Of a stretch of 64,000 bases of DNA, positions 27,906 through 37,127 are shown piece by piece. Location of the stretch: contig KB235926.1 of the NCBI GenBank assembly GCA_000332255.1, positions 3,935,018 through 3,999,017 on the forward strand, written 5' to 3'. The number at the start of each line of letters is the position of its first letter. Positions within the stretch are counted from its first letter, which is position 1. The DNA is from a cyanobacterium PCC 7702. Lineage in GTDB: Bacteria > Cyanobacteriota > Cyanobacteriia > Cyanobacteriales > Nostocaceae. The notes below the pieces were generated by a model, which was not told the DNA's origin, did not search any database, and was given only the letters and a program-made list of their open reading frames with translations. A program made the position numbers and the translations under genes.

Positions 27906-28976
27906 TCAGGACATTAACCTAAATACATCCGCAACTACACCACTATCATCAACTAACCTGGTTTTGGCTGGAGAGTCATATACAACTAATAGCGAAGGTA
28001 CTCCAGATATATCTTGAAATAATGTCATGCCTTCAGCACGATCATCTCGATTTCCATAGGGAATTTCTTGCACTAAAAGTGGAGTATTAAGAACATTTTC
28101 TTGTAAGTGAATGCCATTTAACAAGCGGTATAGTTGTACTGGACCATCTAAATCCATTGTTGGTCCTGCTAATATCAAAATATCTTCGCCATCTATACAC
28201 AAATCTCTAATTCCCAAGCCATTCAAAAATATAAAATGCTTTTTATACTCTCTTCCCTCGGGTGTAATTTTTCGTAACTTTAACAAACCTGCTTGGGAAG
28301 ATTCCACTTCTATTTCCAACATTAAAGCCCAACCCCGCAGCACAGGACCCCGCAAACCCAAAAAAATACGGTTGTGATATACCGCTATACCTTCTATATC
28401 AAAGCCATTTTCTTTACCAGGAATTTCTGCTTTCACAAATAAGCCTAAATGAGGATCGTCTGCTAAAGCTTCTGTAAGCAAGTTTCCCTTTTTAGTTAAT
28501 TCTAGTTTAGCAGCAGTTAGTTGCACATTTGGCTGATGAGGATGGGGACAGGATTTTTTTAACTCGCCATTGACAACAGGAATACGACCCAAAATATACC
28601 GGTTTGGTTCCGATACCACTTTGGTTAGTCTTTGAATGTTTTTGAGATCGGTTTTTTCAGTTTGTGGTTTTTTGCGTTTCCAACTGTGAGAACCGACTAT
28701 CCAAAGATAGCGATCGCGGTAATCAATACCTTCTATGTCTATTTCTTCTTCCTCTGGTGCGGGTAAGTCAATAAATTCTGCAACGCGAAATCTTTTGTGT
28801 TCCGCAAAATGATTGGCCGAAACCCAATCAAGACGCTCTACTGTGGAAGTTTCATCCGTTCCCAACCACAAATGTTTTTCCGGTGTTAACGCTACTGCTG
28901 ATATATCTTCTCTGTGTTCTTTGAAACCATTAGTAAATGTGAGTAAAACTTGATATAGCAAGCTTTGGTTTTCCAT
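27906..28976 (-). CDS. DUF3616-domain protein
   Basis: The 356-residue protein has no signal peptide. It contains spaced beta-propeller-like strands: VALTPEKHLWLGTDETSTVERL, EIDIEGIDYRDRYLWIVGSHS, FDIEGIAVYHNRIFLGLRGPVLRGWALMLEIEV, LGIRDLCIDGEDILILAGPTMD and RAEGMTLFQDISGVPSLLVVYD. These match the DUF3616 family, found in many bacteria without known function. It is convergent with hemW and divergent from the CHAD-domain gene. Confidence 0.8.
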   Translation of the reverse strand: MENQSLLYQVLLTFTNGFKEHREDISAVALTPEKHLWLGTDETSTVERLDWVSANHFAEHKRFRVAEFIDLPAPEEEEIDIEGIDYRDRYLWIVGSHSWKRKKPQTEKTDLKNIQRLTKVVSEPNRYILGRIPVVNGELKKSCPHPHQPNVQLTAAKLELTKKGNLLTEALADDPHLGLFVKAEIPGKENGFDIEGIAVYHNRIFLGLRGPVLRGWALMLEIEVESSQAGLLKLRKITPEGREYKKHFIFLNGLGIRDLCIDGEDILILAGPTMDLDGPVQLYRLLNGIHLQENVLNTPLLVQEIPYGNRDDRAEGMTLFQDISGVPSLLVVYDSPAKTRLVDDSGVVADVFRLMS

Positions 28977-29199
28977 TTTACTTTTGTTCTCCCCAACCGC
29001 CTCTTCTGTGTATCATAAAATACTATATTAGCTAATGAGAAAAATTTTTTATTTTTTGAAATTTCAAGGATGATTATGGGAATAATTCGCATTAACTTTT
29101 CAAGCTCATAGCAGTCAAAACAATGTGAATTTTCAATCAATGCTATGATGCAGTTATTCTCTTCGCCTGTTAATATTTGTCCAAGGTGTATCAATTGCT

Positions 29200-30183
29200 A
29201 TGACATTAGCTAGCAAACTGGATGTGAAAAATAAAGAGAAAAATTTAGGAGACTACGCTTATGCAGCAATTCAAAAACATTTTCAAAAAATTTTGAAATG
29301 GGAAACAGAAGTAAAAAAAGACAAAGATCCAGAAGCTCTACATCAAATGCGAGTAGGAATGCGTCGCCTGCGTACTGCTGTCACTCGCTTTCAGCCAGCC
29401 GTAAATTTGCCAAAGATAATTAATGATAAGAATATCAGTAAAATTGCACGCCGTCTCGGTAATCTGCGAGATTTGGATGTACTGAAGGAAACTCTCGCAA
29501 ATCTTGAGCAGCAAATTTTACCAAAAAAAGAACGACAATCTCTACAAGCAGCCTTTAACGCTTTAGAGAAGCAACGCAAAAATGCACTGCTAGAGGTACG
29601 AGCAACACTTAAAGACGAACTTTACAAGTCTATCAAACAAAATTTACAAGATTGGCTAGAGCAACCAGATTTCCAACCCCTGGCATCCCTATCAATACAA
29701 GAAGTTTTACCAGATCTGCTTCTACCAGAAGTGAGTAGTTTCTTGCTACACCCAGGTTGGTTAGTTGGAATTGAAGTAGAACATGCGGGAATTATTGTCT
29801 TACAGGAGTGGGAAGCAGAAAAAATCGAACAGGAATTAGCAGCTGGGAATGCTAGGGTTCTTCATAGTTTGCGCAAACAAGCTAAACGCCTGCGCTACCA
29901 AATGGAGCTGTTCAGTCAGCTGTATGGTGAAGGTTACACAACTTATGTCGCAGAAGTAAAAAAAATCCAGGAGATTCTAGGATCCATACAAGATAGCACG
30001 GTTTTAAGCGAGTGGCTTGTGGATGTTTTTAAGTGCAAACTTGAGACTGAATTTCCCACCCTGGCTACTTTTTTAGTACAAAATCGCTATCAAATGTGGA
30101 AACAGTGGCAACCTTTGCAAAAGCGCTATTTACAAGCTAAAACCAGGAAGGAACTACACCTAGTAGTACTTAACCCTCTGTAA
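29200..30183 (+). CDS. CHAD-domain protein
   Basis: The 327-residue all-helical protein has the conserved histidine and basic residues of CHAD domains in two related halves: EALHQMRVGMRRLRTAVTRF (about 46-65) with KIARRLGNLRDLDVLKETL, and VLHSLRKQAKRLRYQMELFSQLYG with IQEILGSIQDSTVLSEWL. CHAD domains bind inorganic polyphosphate, and the genes often lie near polyphosphate enzymes. Here no such neighbour is seen. It is the last ordinary gene before the organosulfur island. Confidence 0.88.
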   Translation: MTLASKLDVKNKEKNLGDYAYAAIQKHFQKILKWETEVKKDKDPEALHQMRVGMRRLRTAVTRFQPAVNLPKIINDKNISKIARRLGNLRDLDVLKETLANLEQQILPKKERQSLQAAFNALEKQRKNALLEVRATLKDELYKSIKQNLQDWLEQPDFQPLASLSIQEVLPDLLLPEVSSFLLHPGWLVGIEVEHAGIIVLQEWEAEKIEQELAAGNARVLHSLRKQAKRLRYQMELFSQLYGEGYTTYVAEVKKIQEILGSIQDSTVLSEWLVDVFKCKLETEFPTLATFLVQNRYQMWKQWQPLQKRYLQAKTRKELHLVVLNPL

Positions 30184-30321
30184 GACTAAATTTCTGAGCG
30201 AGCAAGCAAAAAGCGGGTAATTGGAATGCAAATATTCGCCCGTAACTTGGCAAACATCATAGAGCGAGCAAGCAAAAGTCTCTAACCCAAACAAGCAAGT
30301 AAGTTTTCTGTGCTCTGCTAG

Positions 30322-30388
30322 ATGTTCTCAAACTCCTGAATTTATTTATGAAGACAAATCCCGAGAGTGCAAACTTTACTAAATCTCC
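30322..30388 (-). repeat. 67-nt inverted repeat, left copy
   Basis: Read on the minus strand, it matches 40344-40410 of the plus strand at 60 of 67 positions without gaps, for example TAAAGTTTGCACTCTCGG in both. It lies just beyond the 3' end of the island's first binding-protein gene. I see no coding potential. Confidence 0.85.
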
Positions 30389-30412
30389 CGCTGTCAAGTC
30401 TGGGGAATTTTA

Positions 30413-31465
30413 CTATTGTTGTTGAGGTGCGATCCGATCAGATAATTTAAAATCTGACTTTGCTAATTTTTGGGAAACTAAAAACTGCTTTGTTCCTTCT
30501 AAAAGTTCTATTCCTCTGGGAGATAGGGGTTCTTCTGGAAACTGGGTAACAGGAAAAGATTCTTTGACCACATCAAGGGGATATCCTGATGTCTGGGCGA
30601 GAAATTTGTAATATTGTTGGGGATTTGCTTTGATATCTTGAACTGCTGCTTTTCTTATCTGATTCCACTTTTGAGGTAAGTTGGGATGTTTCGCTAAAAA
30701 AGCTTCTGTAACCACAGTCACGCTTGTACCTGGTAAATCTGGATGTTTAATAGCCACGTCTGCGACAGGAAATCCCTTTGCTTTTAGTAGGGGACCAGTT
30801 CCAATTGGTGCTGCGATCGCAGCTACATCACCCCGCTCCAATGCTGCTTGGGCCTCGCTGGGAAGAAGGTGAACTACGGTCACTTTGTCTGCAATCCCAA
30901 ACTTTTGTAGCAATCCCAGCAAGTAGCGGTGCATGTAAGATCCTTTCGAGGTAGCTACTTTTTGGTTCTGCAGCTTTTCTACCGAAGACGGTCCATTTTT
31001 CTTTGCTAATAACCAAGCATTTATTCCCACCTGTTCTTGACTGATTAAACGGGTAGGAGCACCGTTAGCCCTGGCAACCAGTGCAGGTGTATCGCCGAGG
31101 ATGCCAACATCTACTTTACCCGCTACTATAGCTTCGTTCAAATTAGGACCGTTGGGAAAAGTTAACTTTTGTACTTTTTCGATTCCCAATGGTTTTAATT
31201 GTGGCAGAAACTTGTTTTTATACATTGCCCAACCTATAGGTCCGGTGGGAGTTTTAGCATTATTGGTACTGATAAAAGCCAAACGCAAGGTAGAGGAATT
31301 GCCTGTGGGATGAGATGCGGTAGATTTTTGCAATCGTGTTTGCAATAGCAAAGTTTGTCTAGAATTGCAACCGGCATTAAACAACAGCAGAGAAAAAATT
31401 ACTAAAACAGAGATACTGATTTTAGTCCGCTCGTCTTTTGTGCCATTTGTCCTGTGCCTGTTCAT
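30413..31465 (-). CDS. Sulfonate/nitrate/taurine-type ABC binding lipoprotein
   Basis: A 350-residue periplasmic binding protein with a lipobox (LLFNAGC, Cys33). The fold markers are FPNGPNLNEAIVAGKVDVGILGDTPALVARANG, QKVATSKGSYMHRYLLGLLQKFG and VAAIAAPIGTGPLLKAKG, typical of the SsuA/TauA/NMT1-like family. It diverges from the two other binding proteins of the island (37128 and 43213), so its ligand may differ. It starts 6 nt after the ferredoxin stop, in the same operon as the flavoprotein, without a permease or ATPase of its own. Confidence 0.85.
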   Translation of the reverse strand: MNRHRTNGTKDERTKISISVLVIFSLLLFNAGCNSRQTLLLQTRLQKSTASHPTGNSSTLRLAFISTNNAKTPTGPIGWAMYKNKFLPQLKPLGIEKVQKLTFPNGPNLNEAIVAGKVDVGILGDTPALVARANGAPTRLISQEQVGINAWLLAKKNGPSSVEKLQNQKVATSKGSYMHRYLLGLLQKFGIADKVTVVHLLPSEAQAALERGDVAAIAAPIGTGPLLKAKGFPVADVAIKHPDLPGTSVTVVTEAFLAKHPNLPQKWNQIRKAAVQDIKANPQQYYKFLAQTSGYPLDVVKESFPVTQFPEEPLSPRGIELLEGTKQFLVSQKLAKSDFKLSDRIAPQQQ

Positions 31466-31471
31466 TTTCCC

Positions 31472-31801
31472 CTACTCGATCTTCTTGAGCAATTGGTAAG
31501 TTGCATCTTGTTGAGCTTGATTGATTTGTCCGCCACTCCAGCCAATGTTGTGGCGATAACTGCCTAAAAGTCCTGCCTCTATTAAGGACTTTTCGTCTAC
31601 CGACTCTAAAGGTTCTACTTGGGGTGCAACATACAAAGCATCAGCCGGACAGTACAATTCACACATAAAGCATGTTTGACAGTCGTTTTGTCGGGCGATC
31701 GCTGGAGGAGCACCTGGTACTTTGTCGAAAACATTTGTAGGGCAAACACTCACGCAGATATTGCATTTAATACACCGGGAATTGCTGATTAGTTCGATCA
31801 T
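31472..31801 (-). CDS. 2x[4Fe-4S] ferredoxin-type protein
   Basis: The 109-residue protein has two cluster motifs: CIKCNICVSVCPTNVF (about 11-26) and CQTCFMCELYCPADAL (about 41-56), followed by a C-terminal extension (VEPLESVDEKSLIEAGLLGSYRHNIGWSGG). The extension and operon place suggest an AprB-like electron-transfer partner of the flavoprotein whose gene ends 68 nt upstream. It probably relays electrons to or from the flavin on an organosulfur substrate (inference). Confidence 0.88.
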   Translation of the reverse strand: MIELISNSRCIKCNICVSVCPTNVFDKVPGAPPAIARQNDCQTCFMCELYCPADALYVAPQVEPLESVDEKSLIEAGLLGSYRHNIGWSGGQINQAQQDATYQLLKKIE

Positions 31802-31869
31802 CTGCAGTTAAAGTCTGGATGTTAAGGATGAGGAACTGGGAATCCCAAACAGAACCCAATTCCATGAAC

Positions 31870-33501
31870 TTAGGCTGCAACGGGTGATTTGGTCTGTGAA
31901 ATTGGCGCCGGTTTCACCCACACGCGATCTAAACCGCCACTAATCAGGTAGTGCTGCTGGTTAACGTCCTGTTGTGGATAGTCTAGGTGTCTGTGCATTC
32001 CCCGCGTTTCTCTGCGTTCGAGGGCGCTGTTGTACATCCACCGCGCTGTGGCTACCATGGCTGCAGCTTCCCGCGCTCGCAGAATTTTGCTGTCGCTGGC
32101 AACAAAACTGGTACGAATTTCTTGCCACAGTCGATCTAATCTGTGTAATGATTCCCTCAATCCCTTTTCCGTACGGAAGTAGTTGCGATCGTAGGGAAAA
32201 ACTTCCCCTTGAGTGGCTTTGATGATTTCCTCACTGGCAAGTTGGCCCTGACCGCCATCTGAAAATATTGCCTCACCTACAGCCTTTGATTGCCTTTGAT
32301 GAACTTTGTTACCTAAGCGACGGGCAAATTCGGCAGCAGATTTTCCAGCCCAGTAACCTGAAGACAAAGCCCAAGCCGCATTGTGACTACCCCCACCTGT
32401 AAACCCACCGCAAATGAGTTCTCGCGTCGCAGCATCTCCAGCAGCATACAACCCCGGTACGGTTGTAGCACAGGTATAATCGATTATGCGAATGCCACCC
32501 GTACCGCGGACGGTCCCTTCTAGGCGGAGGGTGATGGGAAAGCGTTGTGTAAACGGATCGATTCCTGCGCGATCGAATGATAGGAAGAAATTGGGCTGTG
32601 CTTTGCGCATGTACAGCTGCATTTCCTCTGTGGCTTTGTCTAAGATGGCGTAAACTGGCTGGGTTAATAAGGTCTTGGCAATTACAGAGCGTCCTTTTTG
32701 CGAACCAGCACCTGGTATGGGTGTACCATCTTCGTATGTAAAGGTTGCCCAGTTGTAAAACAGGGTTTTGGTTACGGAAGAAAAAGCAGGTGCGATCGCA
32801 TAGGCATTGGAAAACTCCATACCCGACATTTGTGCACCTGCTTCAGCTGCCATGAGGTACCCATCTCCGGTTAAAACGTTGCATCCTAGAGCTTTGCTTA
32901 AAAAAGCACAGCCTCCAGTGGCAATTACTGTCGAAGTTGCATGCACAATCCATTTTTTACCTGTTTGACGGTTGATTCCCATCGCACCCGCAACCGCACC
33001 TTCTGCATCCACTAATAGCTGCAAAGCAGGACTGTGGTCTAAAATTGTTACTCCCGCTCGTCTTATTTGCTTTCGCATCAAGCGCATGTACTCCGGTCCT
33101 TGCAGCGATCGCCGGTAGGAGTTTCCTTCCTCATCCGTGGGAAAGGGATAACCCCACTCCGCTAACAAATTCATGTTTGTATAAGTTCGATCCAAAACTC
33201 GCTGCATCCAATCCCGGTTTGCTAAAAACCCTCCTAATGCCTCCCGAGATGCCATTGCAGCTTCCCGCGCTTTTGGATCTGGTGGTACGTACCACACACC
33301 ATTACCAGAGCAAGCAGCACTACCACTCGAACCACAATATCCCTTCTCAACTAAAACCACGCTAGCACCAGCAAACGCCGCGCTCCAAGCTGCCCAACTA
33401 CCAGCAGGACCACCCCCAACAACCAATACGTCTGCCTGTAAATTTGGCTCAAAATTGACAACAGATGACTTTACCGACCGCAAATCATTATTGCTCATCA
33501 A
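31870..33501 (-). CDS. FAD-dependent oxidoreductase of the FrdA/AprA superfamily
   Basis: The 543-residue flavoprotein has an N-terminal FAD loop (VLVVGGGPAGSWAAWSAAFAGASVVLVEKG, about 25-54), a fumarate-reductase-type middle with TGGCAF and LTGDGYLMAAEAGAQ, and a late FAD block (YTCATTVPGLYAAGDAATRELICGGFTGGGSHNAAWALSSG). It heads the operon flavoprotein-ferredoxin-binding protein. In the superfamily it could be related to AprA (APS reductase alpha), but I cannot fix the reaction. A 26-nt island element lies about 120 nt upstream of its start. Confidence 0.87.
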   Translation of the reverse strand: MMSNNDLRSVKSSVVNFEPNLQADVLVVGGGPAGSWAAWSAAFAGASVVLVEKGYCGSSGSAACSGNGVWYVPPDPKAREAAMASREALGGFLANRDWMQRVLDRTYTNMNLLAEWGYPFPTDEEGNSYRRSLQGPEYMRLMRKQIRRAGVTILDHSPALQLLVDAEGAVAGAMGINRQTGKKWIVHATSTVIATGGCAFLSKALGCNVLTGDGYLMAAEAGAQMSGMEFSNAYAIAPAFSSVTKTLFYNWATFTYEDGTPIPGAGSQKGRSVIAKTLLTQPVYAILDKATEEMQLYMRKAQPNFFLSFDRAGIDPFTQRFPITLRLEGTVRGTGGIRIIDYTCATTVPGLYAAGDAATRELICGGFTGGGSHNAAWALSSGYWAGKSAAEFARRLGNKVHQRQSKAVGEAIFSDGGQGQLASEEIIKATQGEVFPYDRNYFRTEKGLRESLHRLDRLWQEIRTSFVASDSKILRAREAAAMVATARWMYNSALERRETRGMHRHLDYPQQDVNQQHYLISGGLDRVWVKPAPISQTKSPVAA

Positions 33502-33618
33502 ATCCCTCGCTCTTATGTTCTAAATTTGCATACAAACTATCAAGACAGTCGCAATAGATTTTCGGCTACGTCAACCTATATCCAAACCGTCAACAGATTA
33601 CCATTTTAAAAATTAAAT

Positions 33619-33644
33619 ACTGTATATCTATCAAGATACTGTAT
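33619..33644. promoter_or_regulatory. Island element, copy 1
   Basis: TACTGTA at each end, 19 nt apart, enclosing ATCTATC. It lies upstream of the flavoprotein operon and matches the four other copies in the island, so it is likely a regulator-binding site. Confidence 0.75.
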
Positions 33645-33914
33645 ATTTATATTTGATCGTAAGTTTTGCACAGTTGTTCTAGAAAATCAAGAACAAATTT
33701 AATAAAAATTAAAACTTGACTGACAAAGCAGAATTTATGAAAAAGGACTTGCTTTTGTGACACAGTTTATGCGATGATGCAAACTTATCAATCTTAAATA
33801 CACTAAGTCTATCTGCTTACAGTAATTAAAGGTTAGCAAAGTGCAAATAACCTGTAATTGTTTCTGCTGGATGTCCGAGCAAGCTAGCATTTACTAGGAG
33901 ATAATAAACGAAAA

Positions 33915-33933
33915 ACCGCCTTGACTGGGCGGT
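33915..33933 (-). terminator. Terminator of the aldo/keto reductase gene
   Basis: ACCGCC (33915-33920) pairs with GGCGGT (33928-33933); on the minus strand a T5 tract follows, about 50 nt after the stop codon. Together with element copy 1 this accounts for the 33502-33982 gap. Confidence 0.8.
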
Positions 33934-33982
33934 AATAACTCCCGACGAGAGTATGGGATAGTAATGCAAAACTTGAATTGAT

Positions 33983-35023
33983 TTAGGGTGCAGGATTGGG
34001 ATAACGAGTGTGAACTGCATTCAATTGTGTCAAAATTTCTGGAGTTAGAACGATGTTTACACTGTCTAAATTTTCCCGAAGTTGTTCAAGCTTTGTCGCC
34101 CCAATAATGGTACTAGCAACAAACCAACGACTGCGCACAAAAGCCAAAGCCAACTGTGCGGGTTTCAGGTGATGTTGGCGTGCGATTTCCACATAAGCTG
34201 CAACAGCTTCATTCACATTTGGCTTGAGATAGCGTTGTCCAAATTTTTCAAACAAAGTGATTCGAGCATTCTTTGGTTTTTGTCCTTGCAGATATTTTCC
34301 AGATAAAAACCCAAACCCCAAAGGACTGTAAGCTAGCAAACTAACATTTTCACGATAGCAAGTCTCTGCTAAAGCTGAATCGAACACGCGATTCAACAAG
34401 TTGTACGCATTTTGAATGGAAACTATTTTCGGTAATCTTAGCTGTTTGGCAACATGACTAAATTCACAAACTCCCCAAGGAGTTTCATTACTCAAACCTA
34501 AATAGCGAATTTTGCCGGCTTGAATTACCTCAGCAAAAGCTTCTAATTGTTCTGAAATAGGAACAGTTTTACGCTCAAAGTCTGGATGATATTCTGTTTG
34601 ACCAAATAAAGGAACGTAACGATCTGGCCAGTGAATTTGGTACAAGTCTATGTAATCAGTTTGTAATCGCTTCAAACTATCATCCACTGCTTTTTTAATA
34701 GTGCGGCGTTCAATGTTTGTAGCACCTTCCCGCAGCCATGAAAAATTCCGACCAGGACCAGCAATTTTAGTAGCAATGATTAATTTATCTCGCTGTTGTT
34801 TTTTGAGCCATTCCCCGATAAAAGCTTCAGTTAGCCCTTGAGTTTCTCTGCGGGGCGGTACTGGATACATTTCCGCAGTGTCTATAAAATTGACGCCTTG
34901 AGCAATAGCATAATCTAACTGTTTGTGGGCCTCTTCAATAGAATTTTGCTGACCGTAAGTCATGGTTCCCAAACAAATTTCCGAGACTTTTAGGTCACTA
35001 TTGCCAAGTTGGTTATATTTCAT
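33983..35023 (-). CDS. Aldo/keto reductase
   Basis: The 346-residue TIM-barrel oxidoreductase has the AKR catalytic set: Asp in INFIDTAEMYP, Tyr in the same motif, Lys in IIATKIAGPG and His in LYQIHWPDR. IAGPGRNFSWLREG and a long C-terminal half resemble the Tas-like branch. It probably reduces a carbonyl with NADPH, and in this island might act on aldehydes released from sulfonates (inference). ATG at 35021-35023 is preferred over the one four codons earlier, as it gives the normal MKYNQLGNSDLKVSEI start. Confidence 0.88.
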   Translation of the reverse strand: MKYNQLGNSDLKVSEICLGTMTYGQQNSIEEAHKQLDYAIAQGVNFIDTAEMYPVPPRRETQGLTEAFIGEWLKKQQRDKLIIATKIAGPGRNFSWLREGATNIERRTIKKAVDDSLKRLQTDYIDLYQIHWPDRYVPLFGQTEYHPDFERKTVPISEQLEAFAEVIQAGKIRYLGLSNETPWGVCEFSHVAKQLRLPKIVSIQNAYNLLNRVFDSALAETCYRENVSLLAYSPLGFGFLSGKYLQGQKPKNARITLFEKFGQRYLKPNVNEAVAAYVEIARQHHLKPAQLALAFVRSRWFVASTIIGATKLEQLRENLDSVNIVLTPEILTQLNAVHTRYPNPAP

Positions 35024-35409
35024 ATTTGACAACAATTAACTGTGGTTTGATTTACATAATATGACTAAAAGATATCAAAGATATCAAGAAAATTATCTTT
35101 TCAAACTTTTGGAAATTTTATGATGTTTTACTGATTTTATTTCCAGTCATTATTGCTCTATTTTTTTTGAAAATGATAATATTTACAATTATAAAAATAA
35201 ATTGATTTGCTGTACTTTTGTATTGTGAGTTTTTCGAGAGATCGATAACTTAATTTTTCTAATCTGAATAAAAATTTTTGAAATCTAAAAAATTGAGCCA
35301 GAGAGCGTTCAAACTAGTAGCGAAACTTGGTGTTGCCGAATTATCCAGATATTGGGTGCAGTATTACGAAAATTTTGTCACAGACCCAGGAGAGTTTTTA
35401 TAAATAGAA
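35024..35409. other. AT-rich divergent intergenic region
   Basis: Should hold promoters of the aldo/keto reductase and the porin. I find no copy of the 26-nt element and no clear hairpin. Confidence 0.4.
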
Positions 35410-37068
35410 ATGAGCAGAAGAATTTGGAATATATTGTTCACCGGACAAGTTGCGTTGGGGTTAATCTTATCAGCAACGACAAAAATTGTGGCTCAGGAAG
35501 TACCTGCAATTTTTAAGGAAAATATTCCTCAAGTAGCACAATCCAAACAACCGGTTGAGGAATCTCCAAGACCCTTAGAAACAACATCTCCAGTTACCTC
35601 TGTTTCTCAACTTTCAGATGTACAAGCAACTGATTGGGCTTTCAGCGCACTTCAGTCGCTGGTTGAGCGCTACGGTTGCGTTGTTGGATATTCTAACAGT
35701 ACTTATCGCGGTAACCGTGCTCTTAGCCGTTATGAATTTGCTGCAGGATTGAATGCTTGTCTAGACCAAATCAATAAATTGATTGCATCATCCACAGCTG
35801 ATTTAGTTACAAAAGAGGATTTAGCCAGTCTGCAAAAATTGATAGAGGAATTTCGTCCAGAACTGACGCAATTAGGAGGAAGACTGGATAATTTAGAAAT
35901 CAGAACAGCACAAGTAGAAGCCAAGCAATTTTCAACCACAACAAAACTTGTTGGCGATGCAATCTTCCTGGTAGCTGATACTTTTGGTGACGCAGCGAAC
36001 AACACTAGCGCTAATGATACATCAGACAACACTACTACCTTTTTTGCTTACCGTGCCAGGCTTGCCTTACAAACCAGCTTCAACGGTAAAGATCAACTCA
36101 CAACTGGTTTGCAAGCAACCAACATTCCTAACTTGGGAGTATATACAGGAACCCAAATGACTCGTTTTACCTTTGATCGACAGGGTGCTTTCGCCGATAA
36201 CCAACTGTTCCTCGATCGCTTGTATTACCGTTTTCCATTAGGCGACAAACTTATTGTTTGGGTAGGTCCCAGAGCTCTTCAACCAGCTGTTCACACTCCG
36301 ACTTTGAATCCTTTGGTTGGTGGAATCAATGGTGCTGTCTCCCGATTTGCTACCTTTAACCCTACTATTTACCGACCAGGTTTTGATGGTGCTGGTGTAG
36401 CGTTGGCATATAAGTTTAGCAAGCAATTGCAATTAAACCTGAGTTACATCGGAGATAACTTTCAGACCAATGTACCGGCAATAGGATTTGCCAATGCAAA
36501 TAACATTATATTTTCTCAATTAACTCTATCCCCTAGCAATCAGTTAGATATTGGCTTGAGCTACGTCCGCAAATACTTTGCTAGTAATACTGGTTTTAAC
36601 CTGACCGGTGGTACGGGTAGTGCATTTGCAAGAAACCTTTTTCAACAAAATGCTACTACTTCCGATAACTTTGGTCTTCAATTTAACTGGAAAGTTACCA
36701 ATGGTTTTAATCTGGCTGGTTGGTTTGGTTATACATTCGCCCATCAAGTCCGCGGTGGCAACAGCGATGCGACCATCGTAAATGGCGCACTTACCTTTGC
36801 TTTTCCAGATTTATTTAAGGAAGGAAATTTCGGAGGGTTTGTCGTTGGTGTACCGCCCAAAGCCATCAGTAATGACTTTAGACCCACACCTAGTGCAGCT
36901 CGTCGGGAAGATAAAGATACCTCTTTACATTTAGAGGCTTTTTATACCTACAGAGTAAATAATAATATCACTATTACTCCGGATTTTTACGTAATTATTA
37001 ACCCAGAACACAATGATAACAATGCTCCGATTTGGGTAGGTGTTCTCAACACTACCTTTACCTTTTAA
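35410..37068 (+). CDS. SLH-domain OprB-type porin
   Basis: A 552-residue outer-membrane porin. After a signal peptide comes an SLH domain (VSQLSDVQATDWAFSALQSLVERYGCVVGYSNSTYRG, about 67-105) that ties it to the cell wall, a short coiled coil (about 120-175), and a long beta-barrel of alternating strands ending GVLNTTFTF. Such porins are commonly called iron-uptake porins in cyanobacteria. Here, as the first gene before ssuA1, it more likely lets sulfonates through the outer membrane (inference from context). Confidence 0.87.
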   Translation: MSRRIWNILFTGQVALGLILSATTKIVAQEVPAIFKENIPQVAQSKQPVEESPRPLETTSPVTSVSQLSDVQATDWAFSALQSLVERYGCVVGYSNSTYRGNRALSRYEFAAGLNACLDQINKLIASSTADLVTKEDLASLQKLIEEFRPELTQLGGRLDNLEIRTAQVEAKQFSTTTKLVGDAIFLVADTFGDAANNTSANDTSDNTTTFFAYRARLALQTSFNGKDQLTTGLQATNIPNLGVYTGTQMTRFTFDRQGAFADNQLFLDRLYYRFPLGDKLIVWVGPRALQPAVHTPTLNPLVGGINGAVSRFATFNPTIYRPGFDGAGVALAYKFSKQLQLNLSYIGDNFQTNVPAIGFANANNIIFSQLTLSPSNQLDIGLSYVRKYFASNTGFNLTGGTGSAFARNLFQQNATTSDNFGLQFNWKVTNGFNLAGWFGYTFAHQVRGGNSDATIVNGALTFAFPDLFKEGNFGGFVVGVPPKAISNDFRPTPSAARREDKDTSLHLEAFYTYRVNNNITITPDFYVIINPEHNDNNAPIWVGVLNTTFTF

Positions 37069-37076
37069 TTAAATAC

Positions 37077-37102
37077 TCCTGTATATCTATCGATATACTG
37101 TA
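37077..37102 (+). promoter_or_regulatory. Island element, copy 2
   Basis: CTGTA boxes 19 nt apart flank a perfect dyad TATATC-TATC-GATATA. It lies 26 nt before the ssuA1 ATG, so a bound factor or a promoter would act directly on ssuA1, not on the porin upstream. Confidence 0.78.
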
Positions 37103-37127
37103 TTAAGAGGAGAGGGAGTTGACTTTT

